Assembly (NCBI GenBank): GCA_002314325.1
Contig: DCFC01000033.1
Coordinates: 9,372-24,603, forward strand
Direction: 5' to 3'
From: Megamonas hypermegale
GTDB taxonomy: Bacteria; Bacillota; Negativicutes; Selenomonadales; Selenomonadaceae
DNA: 15,232 nucleotides
Under the pieces are notes generated by a model, which saw nothing but the letters and a program-made list of their open reading frames with translations, was not told the DNA's origin and searched no databases. A program made the translations under genes and the position numbers. This document shows positions 6,929 to 15,093 of the stretch, in pieces (position 1 is the stretch's first letter; each line of letters starts with the position of its first letter).

Positions 6929-6974
6929 TTTTTCATTTTATATATATTTATTCAATGATTAAGGAGGATTTAAA

Positions 6975-7964
6975 ATGGCAATTTTGGTATGTGGCGGAGC
7001 AGGTTATATCGGCTCTCATATGGTTTATGAACTCATTAGTAATGGTGAAGATGTTGTAGTAATCGATAATCTGCAAACAGGTCATCGTGCTTCTGTGCAT
7101 GAAAAAGCTAAATTCTATGAAGGCGATATCCGCAATGTGGCTGACCTTGATAAAGTGTTTACAGAAAATAAAATTGAAGCTGTAATTCATTTTGCTGCAA
7201 ATTCTCTCGTTGGTGAAAGCATGCAGGTTCCGTTGAAATACTTCAATAATAATACTTGCGGTATGGAAACTCTGCTGGAAGCTATGGTTAAATACGATGT
7301 TAAGAAAATCGTATTCTCTTCTACAGCTGCAACTTACGGCGAACCGAAACGCGTGCCTATTCTGGAAACGGACGAAACAAATCCTACCAACCCATACGGC
7401 GAATCCAAACGTATGATGGAAAAAATGATGAAATGGGTGGATATGGCAAACGGCATTAAATATGTTTCCTTGCGTTATTTCAATGTAGCAGGCGCTATTG
7501 AAGACGGCCATATCGGTGAAGCACATACGACGGAAACTCACCTTATCCCGATTATTCTGCAGGTGCCGCTCGGCAAACGCGACCATATCACTGTATTCGG
7601 TACGGACTACCCTACTCCAGACGGAACGTGCATTCGCGACTATGTACATGTAATGGATTTGGCCGATGCTCATATGAAAGCGCTCAACTATCTGCGCGCA
7701 GGCAATGAAAGCAGCATTTTCAACCTCGGTACGGGCGAAGGCTTCTCTGTAAAAGAAATGATTGATGCGGCTGAAAAAGCTACGGGACAGAAAATCAAAG
7801 TCGAATACGGTCAGCGCCGTGCGGGCGACCCGGCTAGACTGATTGCTTCCAGTGAGAAAGCACAGAAAATACTCAACTGGCATCCGAAATATACGAGCAT
7901 GGAAGATATCATTAAGACGGCTTGGACTTGGCATCAGGCTCATCCGAACGGATTTGAAGACTAA
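6975..7964 (+). CDS. galE: UDP-glucose 4-epimerase
   Basis: GalE interconverts UDP-galactose and UDP-glucose, the last step of the Leloir pathway, and also supplies UDP-galactose for glycan synthesis. The product has 329 residues, the standard length of the extended short-chain dehydrogenase type. It shows the NAD-binding GGAGYIG (7-13), DNLQTGH (31-37), the active-site serine/threonine segment SSTAATYG (115-122) and the catalytic pair YGESK (Tyr141, Lys145). The ATG has AAGGAGGA 6 bases upstream. It is followed 39 bases later by galT, so the two form an operon. A 331-codon open frame lies on the opposite strand but has no protein-like features. Confidence 0.97.
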   Translation: MAILVCGGAGYIGSHMVYELISNGEDVVVIDNLQTGHRASVHEKAKFYEGDIRNVADLDKVFTENKIEAVIHFAANSLVGESMQVPLKYFNNNTCGMETLLEAMVKYDVKKIVFSSTAATYGEPKRVPILETDETNPTNPYGESKRMMEKMMKWVDMANGIKYVSLRYFNVAGAIEDGHIGEAHTTETHLIPIILQVPLGKRDHITVFGTDYPTPDGTCIRDYVHVMDLADAHMKALNYLRAGNESSIFNLGTGEGFSVKEMIDAAEKATGQKIKVEYGQRRAGDPARLIASSEKAQKILNWHPKYTSMEDIIKTAWTWHQAHPNGFED

Positions 7965-8003
7965 TCACCATTTGAGTTGTATGTAAAAAGGGGTTATTTG
8001 ATA

Positions 8004-9500
8004 ATGGATATGAATTTTGAAATAAATCGTCTTTTGAATTTTGCCCTGCAGCAAGGACTTATTGCGGAAGAAGATAAATATTACAGTGCAAATTTACTGC
8101 TTGATTTGCTTCAGGTAGATGAATTTGAACCGGTTGAAATCAACGAAACCTTGCCGATAGCTCATGATATTTTGGAAAATATGCTCGATTATGCCGTAGA
8201 AAAAGGACTGTGCGAAGATACAGTAGTACAGCGTGATTTGTTCGATACGCGTATTATGAACTGCGTAATGCCGCGTCCTTCCGAAATAATTAAAAAGTTT
8301 AGAGCTATTTATGAAAAATCTCCGATACAGGCAACGGATTATTTCTATAAAACAAACATTGCTTCCAATTATATTCGCAAAGACCGTATTGACAAGAATA
8401 TCATCTGGAAAGCAGCAACTGAATACGGTGATTTGGACGTTACTATCAATCTGTCCAAACCGGAAAAAGACCCGAGAGATATTGCCAAAGCCAAACTGGT
8501 GAAATCCTCGTCTTATCCGAAATGCCTGCTTTGCCGTGAAAATGAAGGCTATGCAGGTCATGCCAACCATCCGGCACGTCAGACCATCCGCTTAATCCCG
8601 ATGGATTTTGAAGGTCATCAGTGGTTCATGCAGTATTCACCGTATACGTACTATAATGAACACTGCATTCTGCTTAACAGCCAGCACGTACCGATGAAAA
8701 TCTGCCGTGCAACGTTTGAAAATCTCTTGAACTTTGTTGATTATCTGCCGCATTATTTCTTAGGTTCCAATGCAGATTTACCGATTGTCGGCGGTTCCAT
8801 TCTGTCGCATGACCATTATCAGGGCGGTCATTATACATTTGCTATGGAAAAAGCACCGGTGGAAGAAACGTATACGATTAAAGGTTTTGAAAATGTTTGT
8901 GTAGGCAGAGTAAAATGGCCGATGTCCGTAATCCGTGCAGCCAGCTCCAATAAACAAGATTTAATCGATTTTGCCGTACATGTTCTGGATGCATGGAGAG
9001 GTTATTCGGATGCGTCTGTAGATATTCTGGCAGAAAGCGACGGACAGCCGCATAATACGATTACGCCGATTGCCCGTATTCGCGACGGCAAATATGAACT
9101 TGACCTCGTTTTGCGCAACAACCGTACGACGGAAGAATATCCGCTCGGTATTTTCCATCCGCATGATGAAGTGCATCATATTAAAAAAGAAAATATCGGC
9201 TTGATTGAAGTTATGGGTCTTGCTGTGTTGCCAGCCCGCCTGAAAGACGAATTGGCCAAAGTGAAAGATTACTTCATTGCCGGAAAAGAAGATATCAGCG
9301 ATGATGAACAGGTAGCAAAACATGCTGACTGGTATAAACAGCTGCGTGAAAAATATCAGGATATCAAAGCGGATGAAGTTGAAGACATGCTTAAATTTGA
9401 AGTCGGTAAAATCTTCATGGTAGTACTTTTACATGCCGGTGTATTCAAACGCAATATTCAGGGTATTGAAGCATTCAACAAATTCGTTAAGACTTTGTAA
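8004..9500 (+). CDS. galT: UDP-glucose--hexose-1-phosphate uridylyltransferase, class II (Firmicutes type)
   Basis: GalT transfers UMP from UDP-glucose to galactose 1-phosphate, giving UDP-galactose and glucose 1-phosphate. At 498 residues it belongs to the long GalT2 family of Firmicutes rather than the 350-residue E. coli type. Visible features are CLLC (174-177), PARQTIRLIP (190-199), and the histidine active-site segment SHDHYQGGH (268-276), which replaces the HPHxQ of class I enzymes. The start is set at ATG 8004, which has AAGGGG (7988-7993) 10 bases upstream. The frame is also open to a TTG at 7977, but that codon precedes the ribosome site. It is co-transcribed with galE. Confidence 0.95.
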   Translation: MDMNFEINRLLNFALQQGLIAEEDKYYSANLLLDLLQVDEFEPVEINETLPIAHDILENMLDYAVEKGLCEDTVVQRDLFDTRIMNCVMPRPSEIIKKFRAIYEKSPIQATDYFYKTNIASNYIRKDRIDKNIIWKAATEYGDLDVTINLSKPEKDPRDIAKAKLVKSSSYPKCLLCRENEGYAGHANHPARQTIRLIPMDFEGHQWFMQYSPYTYYNEHCILLNSQHVPMKICRATFENLLNFVDYLPHYFLGSNADLPIVGGSILSHDHYQGGHYTFAMEKAPVEETYTIKGFENVCVGRVKWPMSVIRAASSNKQDLIDFAVHVLDAWRGYSDASVDILAESDGQPHNTITPIARIRDGKYELDLVLRNNRTTEEYPLGIFHPHDEVHHIKKENIGLIEVMGLAVLPARLKDELAKVKDYFIAGKEDISDDEQVAKHADWYKQLREKYQDIKADEVEDMLKFEVGKIFMVVLLHAGVFKRNIQGIEAFNKFVKTL

Positions 9501-9527
9501 TTTCGCAGAGAAAAAATCTGGAATAAA

Positions 9528-9565
9528 GTATATGCCATCTATAGTGATTTATAGATGGCGTATAT
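9528..9565 (+). terminator. Hairpin after galT, probable weak terminator
   Basis: A 16-base arm (9528-9543) pairs with 9550-9565 around the loop gtgatt. All pairs are canonical except a T.G wobble and a weak outer pair. The stem is strong, but the tail ttgactt is a poor T-run, so some read-through into the LacI gene is plausible. Confidence 0.6.
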
Positions 9566-9629
9566 TTGACTTAAAATAAACTGAAAATAATGAAATAAAA
9601 TAACTGTAGCTATATTGGTTAAAAATGAT

Positions 9630-9635
9630 TATAAT
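9630..9635 (+). promoter_or_regulatory. Candidate -10 element for the LacI-galM operon
   Basis: TATAAT at 9630-9635 lies 91 bases before the LacI start. No good -35 exists at 17 bp; TTGGTT at 9615-9620 is only 9 bp away. TTGACT at 9566-9571 follows the galT hairpin but lacks a matching -10. The remainder of the spacer 9501-9726 shows no copy of the palindrome found at galE. Confidence 0.35.
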
Positions 9636-9726
9636 GGCTAGTATGTGCCGTTGATACATCACCATTCGATGATTTAAACGAAGCAGTATATTTTGGAGAG
9701 ATATTTAAAGCAAGGATTTGAGGAAA

Positions 9727-10758
9727 ATGAAATCAACAACGATAATTGATGTGGCAAAAAAGGCTCAGGTTTCGGTGGCTACAGTTTCGCGCGTAGTAAA
9801 TGGAAATTATCCGGTAAAAGACTCTACACGCCGCAAGGTTCTCGAAGCAATCAGGGATTTAAAGTATATACCGAACATTCAGGCTCGGGAACTGAATACG
9901 CAGCGTTCTTCGATAATAGGTATAATTGTACCCAGTCTGTTCAATACTTTCTTTGCAGAAGTAGTAAACGGTATTGAAAGTTTTACGGCAAGCAGCGGCT
10001 ATTCTCTGCTGCTCACTTACACAAAGGATAATCCTATCAGTGAAAAAAGATGTATGAATGAACTTTTGATGCGCAATGTTTCAGGCATAATCAATATCAG
10101 TCCGAATACGGAAAAAGTGGCCAGTGATTTTTTTGACCAGATAGCAGAGCGTATGCCGATGGTATTTATAAATTCATACGTCAAAAGACCGGCAATTTCA
10201 TATGTGAACAATGACGAGCAGATAGGTACGAAAATAGCATTGGAATATCTGATTTCTCTGGGGCATAAAAATATCTGCTTTATTCGCGGGGACAGAAGCG
10301 ACTCGTATGAATTTAAGCAGAATGCCTATGAAGAAATAATGAAGAAAATGCACAATTTTAGGGAAGACTATATTTTAAATATCGGTGCAGGCAACAGTAT
10401 AGAAACTGTGGAATTGACGGCGGAGAAAGTTGTCGAGACCTTGCAAGAAAAGAAAGAGATTACGGCGATATTCAGCTGCAATGATTTGATGGGCATCGGG
10501 GCGGTAAACGGCTGTCACCGTCTGGGTATTAAAGTGCCGCAGGATATGTCCGTAATGGGTTTTGATAATATTTTGCTCAGTAATTTCATAGAACCGAAAC
10601 TTACGACAATGGACCAGAACATGATGACTTTAGGCTGGACGGCTGCCAGTCTGCTCATGGAAAAAATTGCCAACGAAAATAAGACGAGCCGTCAGGTCGT
10701 ATTGCAGAATACACTCGTTTTGCGCGATACTACGGCAGCATGTCGGCATGTTGAATAG
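9727..10758 (+). CDS. LacI-family transcriptional regulator, probable galactose repressor
   Basis: This is a 343-residue LacI/GalR-type regulator. The N-terminal helix-turn-helix is TIIDVAKKAQVSVATVSRVV (about residues 5-24), followed by the hinge IQARELN. A periplasmic-binding-like sensor domain begins near residue 62 (IIGIIVPSLFNTFFAEV), with IFSCND and VMGFDNI late in the chain. The ATG at 9727 has AAGGA (9712-9716) 10 bases upstream. The longer TTG start at 9718 almost touches that site and is rejected. The gene sits between galT and galM and is 30 bases from galM, so it probably acts as a GalR-like repressor on the palindrome at 6911-6928. Ligand and target are inferred from context. Confidence 0.9.
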   Translation: MKSTTIIDVAKKAQVSVATVSRVVNGNYPVKDSTRRKVLEAIRDLKYIPNIQARELNTQRSSIIGIIVPSLFNTFFAEVVNGIESFTASSGYSLLLTYTKDNPISEKRCMNELLMRNVSGIINISPNTEKVASDFFDQIAERMPMVFINSYVKRPAISYVNNDEQIGTKIALEYLISLGHKNICFIRGDRSDSYEFKQNAYEEIMKKMHNFREDYILNIGAGNSIETVELTAEKVVETLQEKKEITAIFSCNDLMGIGAVNGCHRLGIKVPQDMSVMGFDNILLSNFIEPKLTTMDQNMMTLGWTAASLLMEKIANENKTSRQVVLQNTLVLRDTTAACRHVE

Positions 10759-10788
10759 AATAAAATTTATACAAAGGAAGTAAATAAA

Positions 10789-11832
10789 ATGACAGTAACG
10801 AAAAGTGATTTTGGTGTAACTTCGAAAGGCGAACAGGTTTACAAATTTAAACTGGAAAACAGCAAAGGCGAATACGTAAATATCATTAATTACGGCTGCA
10901 TAATTCAGGCAGTCGTTGTTGAAGGCAAAGACGGAAATCTGCATGATGTCGTTTTGGGCTACGATGATTTGGCTGGATATGAAAACGGCAATTTCTTCTA
11001 CGGCGCATTTATCGGCCGTTGCGGCAACCGTATCGCTGACGGTAAATTTGCCTTAAACGGCAAAGAGTATCAGCTGGAAGTTAATAACGGACCGAACCAT
11101 TTGCACGGCGGCAGTGAAGGCTTCAATACGAAAGTGTACAGCGATTTTACGATTGGTGAAAACAGCGTATCGCTTCGCCGCACTTCGCCGGACGGTGAAG
11201 CAAATTATCCGGGCAATCTCGATGTTGAAGTTACGTACAGCTTTGATGATGATGCCTGCCTGAGAATTGATTATAAGGCAAAAACTGATGCGGACACGGT
11301 CGTTAATCTGACTAACCACAGTTATTTCAATCTGGATGGCGAAGGTGAAGGCACTGTTTACGACCAGATTTTGAAACTTAACTGTCCGGCAATGGTGCCG
11401 ATTAATGAAAATTTAATTCCTACAGGTGAAATCCGTACAATCGAAAAGGGCGATGTGTTTGATTTCAGCGAAGGCAAGAAAATCGGTCAGGATATCGAAA
11501 AAGCAGATAAACAGCTGGAAATTGCAGCAGGCTACGACCATACGGTACTTTTGCCAAAACATGAAGGTCTGTACACTTTTGCCGAAGCAAAATCGGAAAA
11601 GACGGGTATCGTACTGAAAGCGGCAACGACGATGCCGGGAGCACAGTTCTATTCCGCCAACTTCCTGGAAGGAAAACCGGGCAAAAAAGGTCATATTTAT
11701 GTAAGACGCGGTGCTTTCTGTCTGGAAACACAGTATGTTCCGAATGCTGTAAACTGTGATAAATTTGACTCTCCAGTGCTTAAAGCCGGTCAGGAAACGC
11801 ATACGACAACAACATATACTTTCAGTAAATAA
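10789..11832 (+). CDS. galM: Aldose 1-epimerase (galactose mutarotase)
   Basis: GalM interconverts beta- and alpha-galactose so that galactokinase receives the alpha anomer. The product has 347 residues, normal for the family. It has the sugar-contact segment FIGRCGNRIADGKF (74-87), NHLHGG with His106, TNHSYFNL with the catalytic acid His177, Asp250 in GYDHT, and the catalytic base Glu313 in LETQYVPN. These match the His/His/Asp/Glu set known in the Lactococcus enzyme. AAAGGAAG (10773-10780) precedes the ATG by 8 bases. It is co-transcribed with the LacI gene and closes this operon before a clear terminator. Confidence 0.95.
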   Translation: MTVTKSDFGVTSKGEQVYKFKLENSKGEYVNIINYGCIIQAVVVEGKDGNLHDVVLGYDDLAGYENGNFFYGAFIGRCGNRIADGKFALNGKEYQLEVNNGPNHLHGGSEGFNTKVYSDFTIGENSVSLRRTSPDGEANYPGNLDVEVTYSFDDDACLRIDYKAKTDADTVVNLTNHSYFNLDGEGEGTVYDQILKLNCPAMVPINENLIPTGEIRTIEKGDVFDFSEGKKIGQDIEKADKQLEIAAGYDHTVLLPKHEGLYTFAEAKSEKTGIVLKAATTMPGAQFYSANFLEGKPGKKGHIYVRRGAFCLETQYVPNAVNCDKFDSPVLKAGQETHTTTTYTFSK

Positions 11833-11835
11833 AAT

Positions 11836-11869
11836 AAAGCGGCACGCGATTTTTTCGGTGCCGTTTTTT
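11836..11869. terminator. Intrinsic terminator between galM and the AraC gene
   Basis: The arm cggcac (11840-11845) pairs with gtgccg (11858-11863) and is followed by tttttt; A residues on the left extend the stem. It ends the galM transcript. Read from the other strand it is followed by a T-rich stretch, so it can also serve the convergent AraC gene that stops at 11874. Confidence 0.85.
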
Positions 11870-11873
11870 GTGT

Positions 11874-12758
11874 TTAATTTTTCTGCGGTTTTTCATAAAT
11901 TATCTGTAGGCTGTTATAGTAGGCCGATTGTTTGCGAAATGTGTTCGGTGTAGTGCCTTTCAACAGTTTGAAGACTTTGCAGAAATAGTCGCTGTCATTG
12001 AACCCGACTTCTGCAGCGATTTTTTTTACGGTGAAATCCGGCTTGTTTATCAATAATTTACAGGCGACGGATATTCGCATCTGCTGAAGGTATTTCATGG
12101 GTGAAATGCCGAACTGTTTATGAAATTTTTTGCACAGATGATATTTGGAATAGCCCGTTTCGTCGGCAAGCATATCGATATTTAATGTGCTTTTCCGGTA
12201 ATTATGCTTGATATACTGTTTGGCAATATCTATTTTAGCGGAATTTTCAGCGGAATAGGCAAGGCTGTAATTCAGTAAATCCATCCAGAAATTATAGGCA
12301 AGTTTTGTATTCAGAAATAACGAATTCAGTGTATTATTGAGGGCGTGTTCATAAAATGACGATATCTGCTGTATCAGTTCAGTTTCTTTTTCCAAGTAGA
12401 TAACAGGACCCAGTCTATTGTGAATTTTGCAGAGCAGGGGCAGGGTTTCGGCGGAAAATTCCAGATATATGAATTTCCAGCGGGAGGAGTTTTGCGGCAG
12501 ATAGTAGTGTGAATTGCCGGGAATGTTAATAAGAAAAGCTTTGCCTTTAGATACGGTGTATGTGGAGTTGTTTACCGTCAATGCGCCCTGGCCGCTGATA
12601 CAGTATTGAAGCAGACAGTGTTTATCGCGCCGGTGAAGGTTGTGCCATGAATAAGCGTGGTCAGTAATATCTTGCAGACCGATACCTACTAAAGTTATCA
12701 AGGGCAAGTCGGAAAAGAATTGGTATTTTATAGCGGTATAAGGATAATCTTTCAGCAT
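11874..12758 (-). CDS. AraC-family transcriptional regulator, probable alpha-galactoside regulator
   Basis: This is a 294-residue AraC/XylS-type regulator. The N-terminal half (about residues 25-105) is a cupin-like sugar-binding domain, with LLQYCISGQGALTVNNSTYT and KGKAFLINIPGNSHYY. The C-terminal 100 residues carry two helix-turn-helix units: MLADETGYSKYHLCKKFHKQ (196-215) and VKKIAAEVGFNDSDYFCKVF (244-263). This is the MsmR/RafR/MelR-like arrangement. AAGGTGG (complement of about 12766-12772) precedes the ATG. It is divergent from the alpha-galactosidase gene across 145 bases, so activation of that gene by an alpha-galactoside is the likely role. Target and ligand are inferred from neighbourhood. 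Confidence 0.9.
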   Translation of the reverse strand: MLKDYPYTAIKYQFFSDLPLITLVGIGLQDITDHAYSWHNLHRRDKHCLLQYCISGQGALTVNNSTYTVSKGKAFLINIPGNSHYYLPQNSSRWKFIYLEFSAETLPLLCKIHNRLGPVIYLEKETELIQQISSFYEHALNNTLNSLFLNTKLAYNFWMDLLNYSLAYSAENSAKIDIAKQYIKHNYRKSTLNIDMLADETGYSKYHLCKKFHKQFGISPMKYLQQMRISVACKLLINKPDFTVKKIAAEVGFNDSDYFCKVFKLLKGTTPNTFRKQSAYYNSLQIIYEKPQKN

Positions 12759-12795
12759 AAAAAGTCCACCTTTCGCTTAAGAAAATTTGAAAATG

Positions 12796-12835
12796 CGGAT
12801 TAAAATAACAATATTTTACAGTAAAGAACGGATTA
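12796..12835. promoter_or_regulatory. Direct repeats, candidate AraC-type operator
   Basis: CGGATTA occurs at 12796-12802 and again at 12829-12835, 33 bp apart, which is close to three helical turns. Both copies lie upstream of the alpha-galactosidase -10, as expected for sites of an AraC-family activator. Two 7-base copies in AT-rich DNA can arise by chance. Confidence 0.4.
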
Positions 12836-12864
12836 TTATCATTTTAATGCAGGTGCAGATAAAC

Positions 12865-12870
12865 TACAAT
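12865..12870 (+). promoter_or_regulatory. -10 element of the alpha-galactosidase gene
   Basis: TACAAT at 12865-12870 is a good -10. The position 17 bp upstream (12842-12847) reads TTTTAA, a poor -35. A strong -10 with no -35 fits an activator-dependent promoter and agrees with the divergent AraC gene. Confidence 0.5.
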
Positions 12871-12903
12871 AATAATGGAAACAAAATATAAGGAGTGGTT
12901 TTC

Positions 12904-15093
12904 ATGCTGGAGATAAAATACGATGAAAAACAACAATTATTTATGCTGTCAAACGGGAGTATCAGCTATATTTTAGGTATTGAAAAAAATCGTTATTTAA
13001 GACATGCTTATTTCGGTAAATATATAAAATCGTACAACGGCAGCAATGCACCGTTATTTTATGACAGAGGTTTCTGTTCTAATCCTGTAGAAAGCGACAG
13101 AACGTTTTCACTGGATACGCTTTTGGCAGAGTATCCGGATTTCAATCAGGGCGATTTCAGAAATCCGGCATATATAATTCAAACGAAAGACGGCAAACGT
13201 GTCAGCCGTTTCTATTACAGAGGTTTTTCCATTATTGACGGAAAGGAAAAATTGGCGGGACTACCGTCCGTATATGCAGAAAATACAGATGAAGCTAAAA
13301 CGCTGCGCATTGTATTGAAGGATACAATAATGCAGGCTAGTATTTATTTGTATTATACGATTTTGGCCAAATACGATGTCGTTTGCCGCCATGCAGAAAT
13401 TGTAAATCAGGGCGAAGCTGATATTTATATTGACCGTTTAATGAGTTTCAGCCTTGATTTTGCCGGTGGTGATTATGATGTAATGACGCTGTCGGGTGCT
13501 CATTTGAATGAAAAGAACATAAACCGCCGGGCTCTATGTAGCGACAGTATCGTTATGGAAAGCATACGGGGAACGAGCAGTCCGCAGGCGACGCCGTTTG
13601 TCGCTCTTATGGAAAAGGACGCAAATGAGGACAGAGGAAATGTCTGGGCAGCGAATTTTATTTACAGCGGTGATTTTCAGGCAAGTGTACAGGTAGGGCA
13701 GTATAAAACGACCCGTATGCAAATCGGCATGAATTCAACGACGTTTGGCTGGCATTTGTCGAGCGGGGAAAAATTCGTTTCGCCGGAGAGTGTGCTGGTC
13801 TACAGTGATAAAGGGCTGAACGGCATGTCGCAGATTTTTCACGGTTTATACAGACATCAGCTTTGCCGCGGAAAATATAAGGAAGCACTGCGTCCCGTTT
13901 TGTTAAACAGCTGGGAAGCATATCAGTTTGATGTTGACGAGGCAAAATGTCTGAACTTGGCACGGCAGGCTAAAGAATTGGGGATTGAACTTTTTGTTCT
14001 GGATGACGGCTGGTTTAAAAACCGCTGTACAGATACACAAGGTCTGGGCGACTGGCTGGAGGATAGGGAAAAATTCCCGCACGGTTTGAAATCTTTGGCG
14101 GAGAAACTTAATAATGAAGGGATTGCTTTCGGTATCTGGTTTGAACCGGAAATGGTGTCGGCCGGAAGTGAACTGTATAGAAATCATCCGGATTGGATAA
14201 TCAGAAGTCAGAATTACAAACCGATACTGAGCCGTTACCAATACGTGCTGGATTTGTCAAATCCTCAAGTGTGCCAATATGTTATTGACAGACTGTCTGA
14301 TATTTTGCACAGTGTAAATGTTTCGTATGTAAAATGGGATATGAACAGGCATTTGACCGATTTAGGTTCAGCGTATTTAGACGATAAGCAGCAGAAGGAA
14401 TTGTCGCATAGATATGTGCTTGGTCTGTATTATATTATGGAAACTTTGACGCAGAATTTTCCGAATGTGTTGTTTGAAAGCTGTTCAAGCGGCGGTGGCA
14501 GATATGATGCGGGAATGCTGCATTACATGCCGCAGACCTGGGCGAGTGATAACACGGATGCTGTTTGCCGATTGAAAATACAGTACGGTACGAGTATGCT
14601 GTTTCCGCCGATTACGATGGGCTCGCATGTGTCAATCGTACCAAATCATCAGGTAGGTCGAATTACTTCGCTGAACATGCGCTTTGCCGTAGCAATGGCA
14701 GGCAATTTAGGTTACGAACTGGATTTAAACAAACTTGATGAGGCGGAAAAGGCTGAAATAAAACGGCAGATAAGCTGGTATAAAAATATTAGAGAGATTA
14801 CGCAGAAGGGAACTTTTTACAGAATGGAAAATCCTTTTGAAAGGAATACGGTCAGCTGGTGCTTTGTATCGGAGGATGAAACGAAAATCGTATGCTGCTA
14901 TTATCAGATTTTAGCAGAACCGATATATACAAATCCCGTTTTGAAATTGAAAGGTTTGAAGGAAAATGCACTGTACCGATTAAATGGGCAGGATAAAATC
15001 TTCAGCGGAAGCGAACTTATGTATGCGGGCTTGACCGTGCCGAAAATAGAAGGTGATTTTTACAGTGAAATTTATATTTTGCAACGGATATAA
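12904..15093 (+). CDS. Alpha-galactosidase, glycoside hydrolase family 36
   Basis: This enzyme hydrolyses terminal alpha-1,6-galactose from melibiose, raffinose and stachyose with retention of configuration. The product has 729 residues, the usual size of the tetrameric bacterial GH36 (AgaN/RafA/MelA) group. An N-terminal beta-sandwich domain precedes the catalytic barrel (from about residue 330), followed by a beta C-terminal domain. Catalytic motifs are intact: LDDGWF, GIWFEPEMVS, KWDMNRHLTD with the nucleophile Asp479, the CSSGGGRYD segment, and WASDNTDA with the acid/base Asp549. No signal peptide is seen, so it acts in the cytoplasm on imported sugars. The ATG at 12904 has AAGGAG (12890-12895) 8 bases upstream. 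The GTG at 12895 overlaps that site and is rejected. Confidence 0.96.
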   Translation: MLEIKYDEKQQLFMLSNGSISYILGIEKNRYLRHAYFGKYIKSYNGSNAPLFYDRGFCSNPVESDRTFSLDTLLAEYPDFNQGDFRNPAYIIQTKDGKRVSRFYYRGFSIIDGKEKLAGLPSVYAENTDEAKTLRIVLKDTIMQASIYLYYTILAKYDVVCRHAEIVNQGEADIYIDRLMSFSLDFAGGDYDVMTLSGAHLNEKNINRRALCSDSIVMESIRGTSSPQATPFVALMEKDANEDRGNVWAANFIYSGDFQASVQVGQYKTTRMQIGMNSTTFGWHLSSGEKFVSPESVLVYSDKGLNGMSQIFHGLYRHQLCRGKYKEALRPVLLNSWEAYQFDVDEAKCLNLARQAKELGIELFVLDDGWFKNRCTDTQGLGDWLEDREKFPHGLKSLAEKLNNEGIAFGIWFEPEMVSAGSELYRNHPDWIIRSQNYKPILSRYQYVLDLSNPQVCQYVIDRLSDILHSVNVSYVKWDMNRHLTDLGSAYLDDKQQKELSHRYVLGLYYIMETLTQNFPNVLFESCSSGGGRYDAGMLHYMPQTWASDNTDAVCRLKIQYGTSMLFPPITMGSHVSIVPNHQVGRITSLNMRFAVAMAGNLGYELDLNKLDEAEKAEIKRQISWYKNIREITQKGTFYRMENPFERNTVSWCFVSEDETKIVCCYYQILAEPIYTNPVLKLKGLKENALYRLNGQDKIFSGSELMYAGLTVPKIEGDFYSEIYILQRI

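Larger units (their letters stand above)
6634..6974. promoter_or_regulatory. Divergent regulatory region between rhaB and galE
   Basis: This very AT-rich 341-base region carries the leftward rha promoter near 6696-6724 and the rightward galE promoter near 6878-6906, with a GalR/LacI-type palindrome just after it. A frame of 91 codons from 6784 crosses the galE promoter and has no recognisable content, so I regard it as non-coding. The stretch between about 6730 and 6870 shows nothing further that I can support, apart from an isolated TATAAT at 6760-6765 without a matching -35. Confidence 0.7.

Noticed and set aside
6784..7059. 91-codon plus-strand frame in the rhaB-galE spacer
   Set aside because: It runs through the galE promoter, operator and ribosome site and overlaps galE in another frame; its hydrophobic composition reflects T-rich DNA.
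6948..7943. 331-codon open frame on the minus strand opposite galE
   Set aside because: It mirrors the codon pattern of galE, is rich in F, H, I and R in a way typical of antisense frames, has no recognisable domain, and would cover the galE promoter-proximal leader.
9566..9571. TTGACT as a -35 element for the LacI gene
   Set aside because: No acceptable -10 lies 16-18 bp downstream, and it overlaps the tail of the galT hairpin.
11413..11802. 129-codon minus-strand frame opposite galM
   Set aside because: galM is intact with all catalytic residues, and this frame has no domain or ribosome site.
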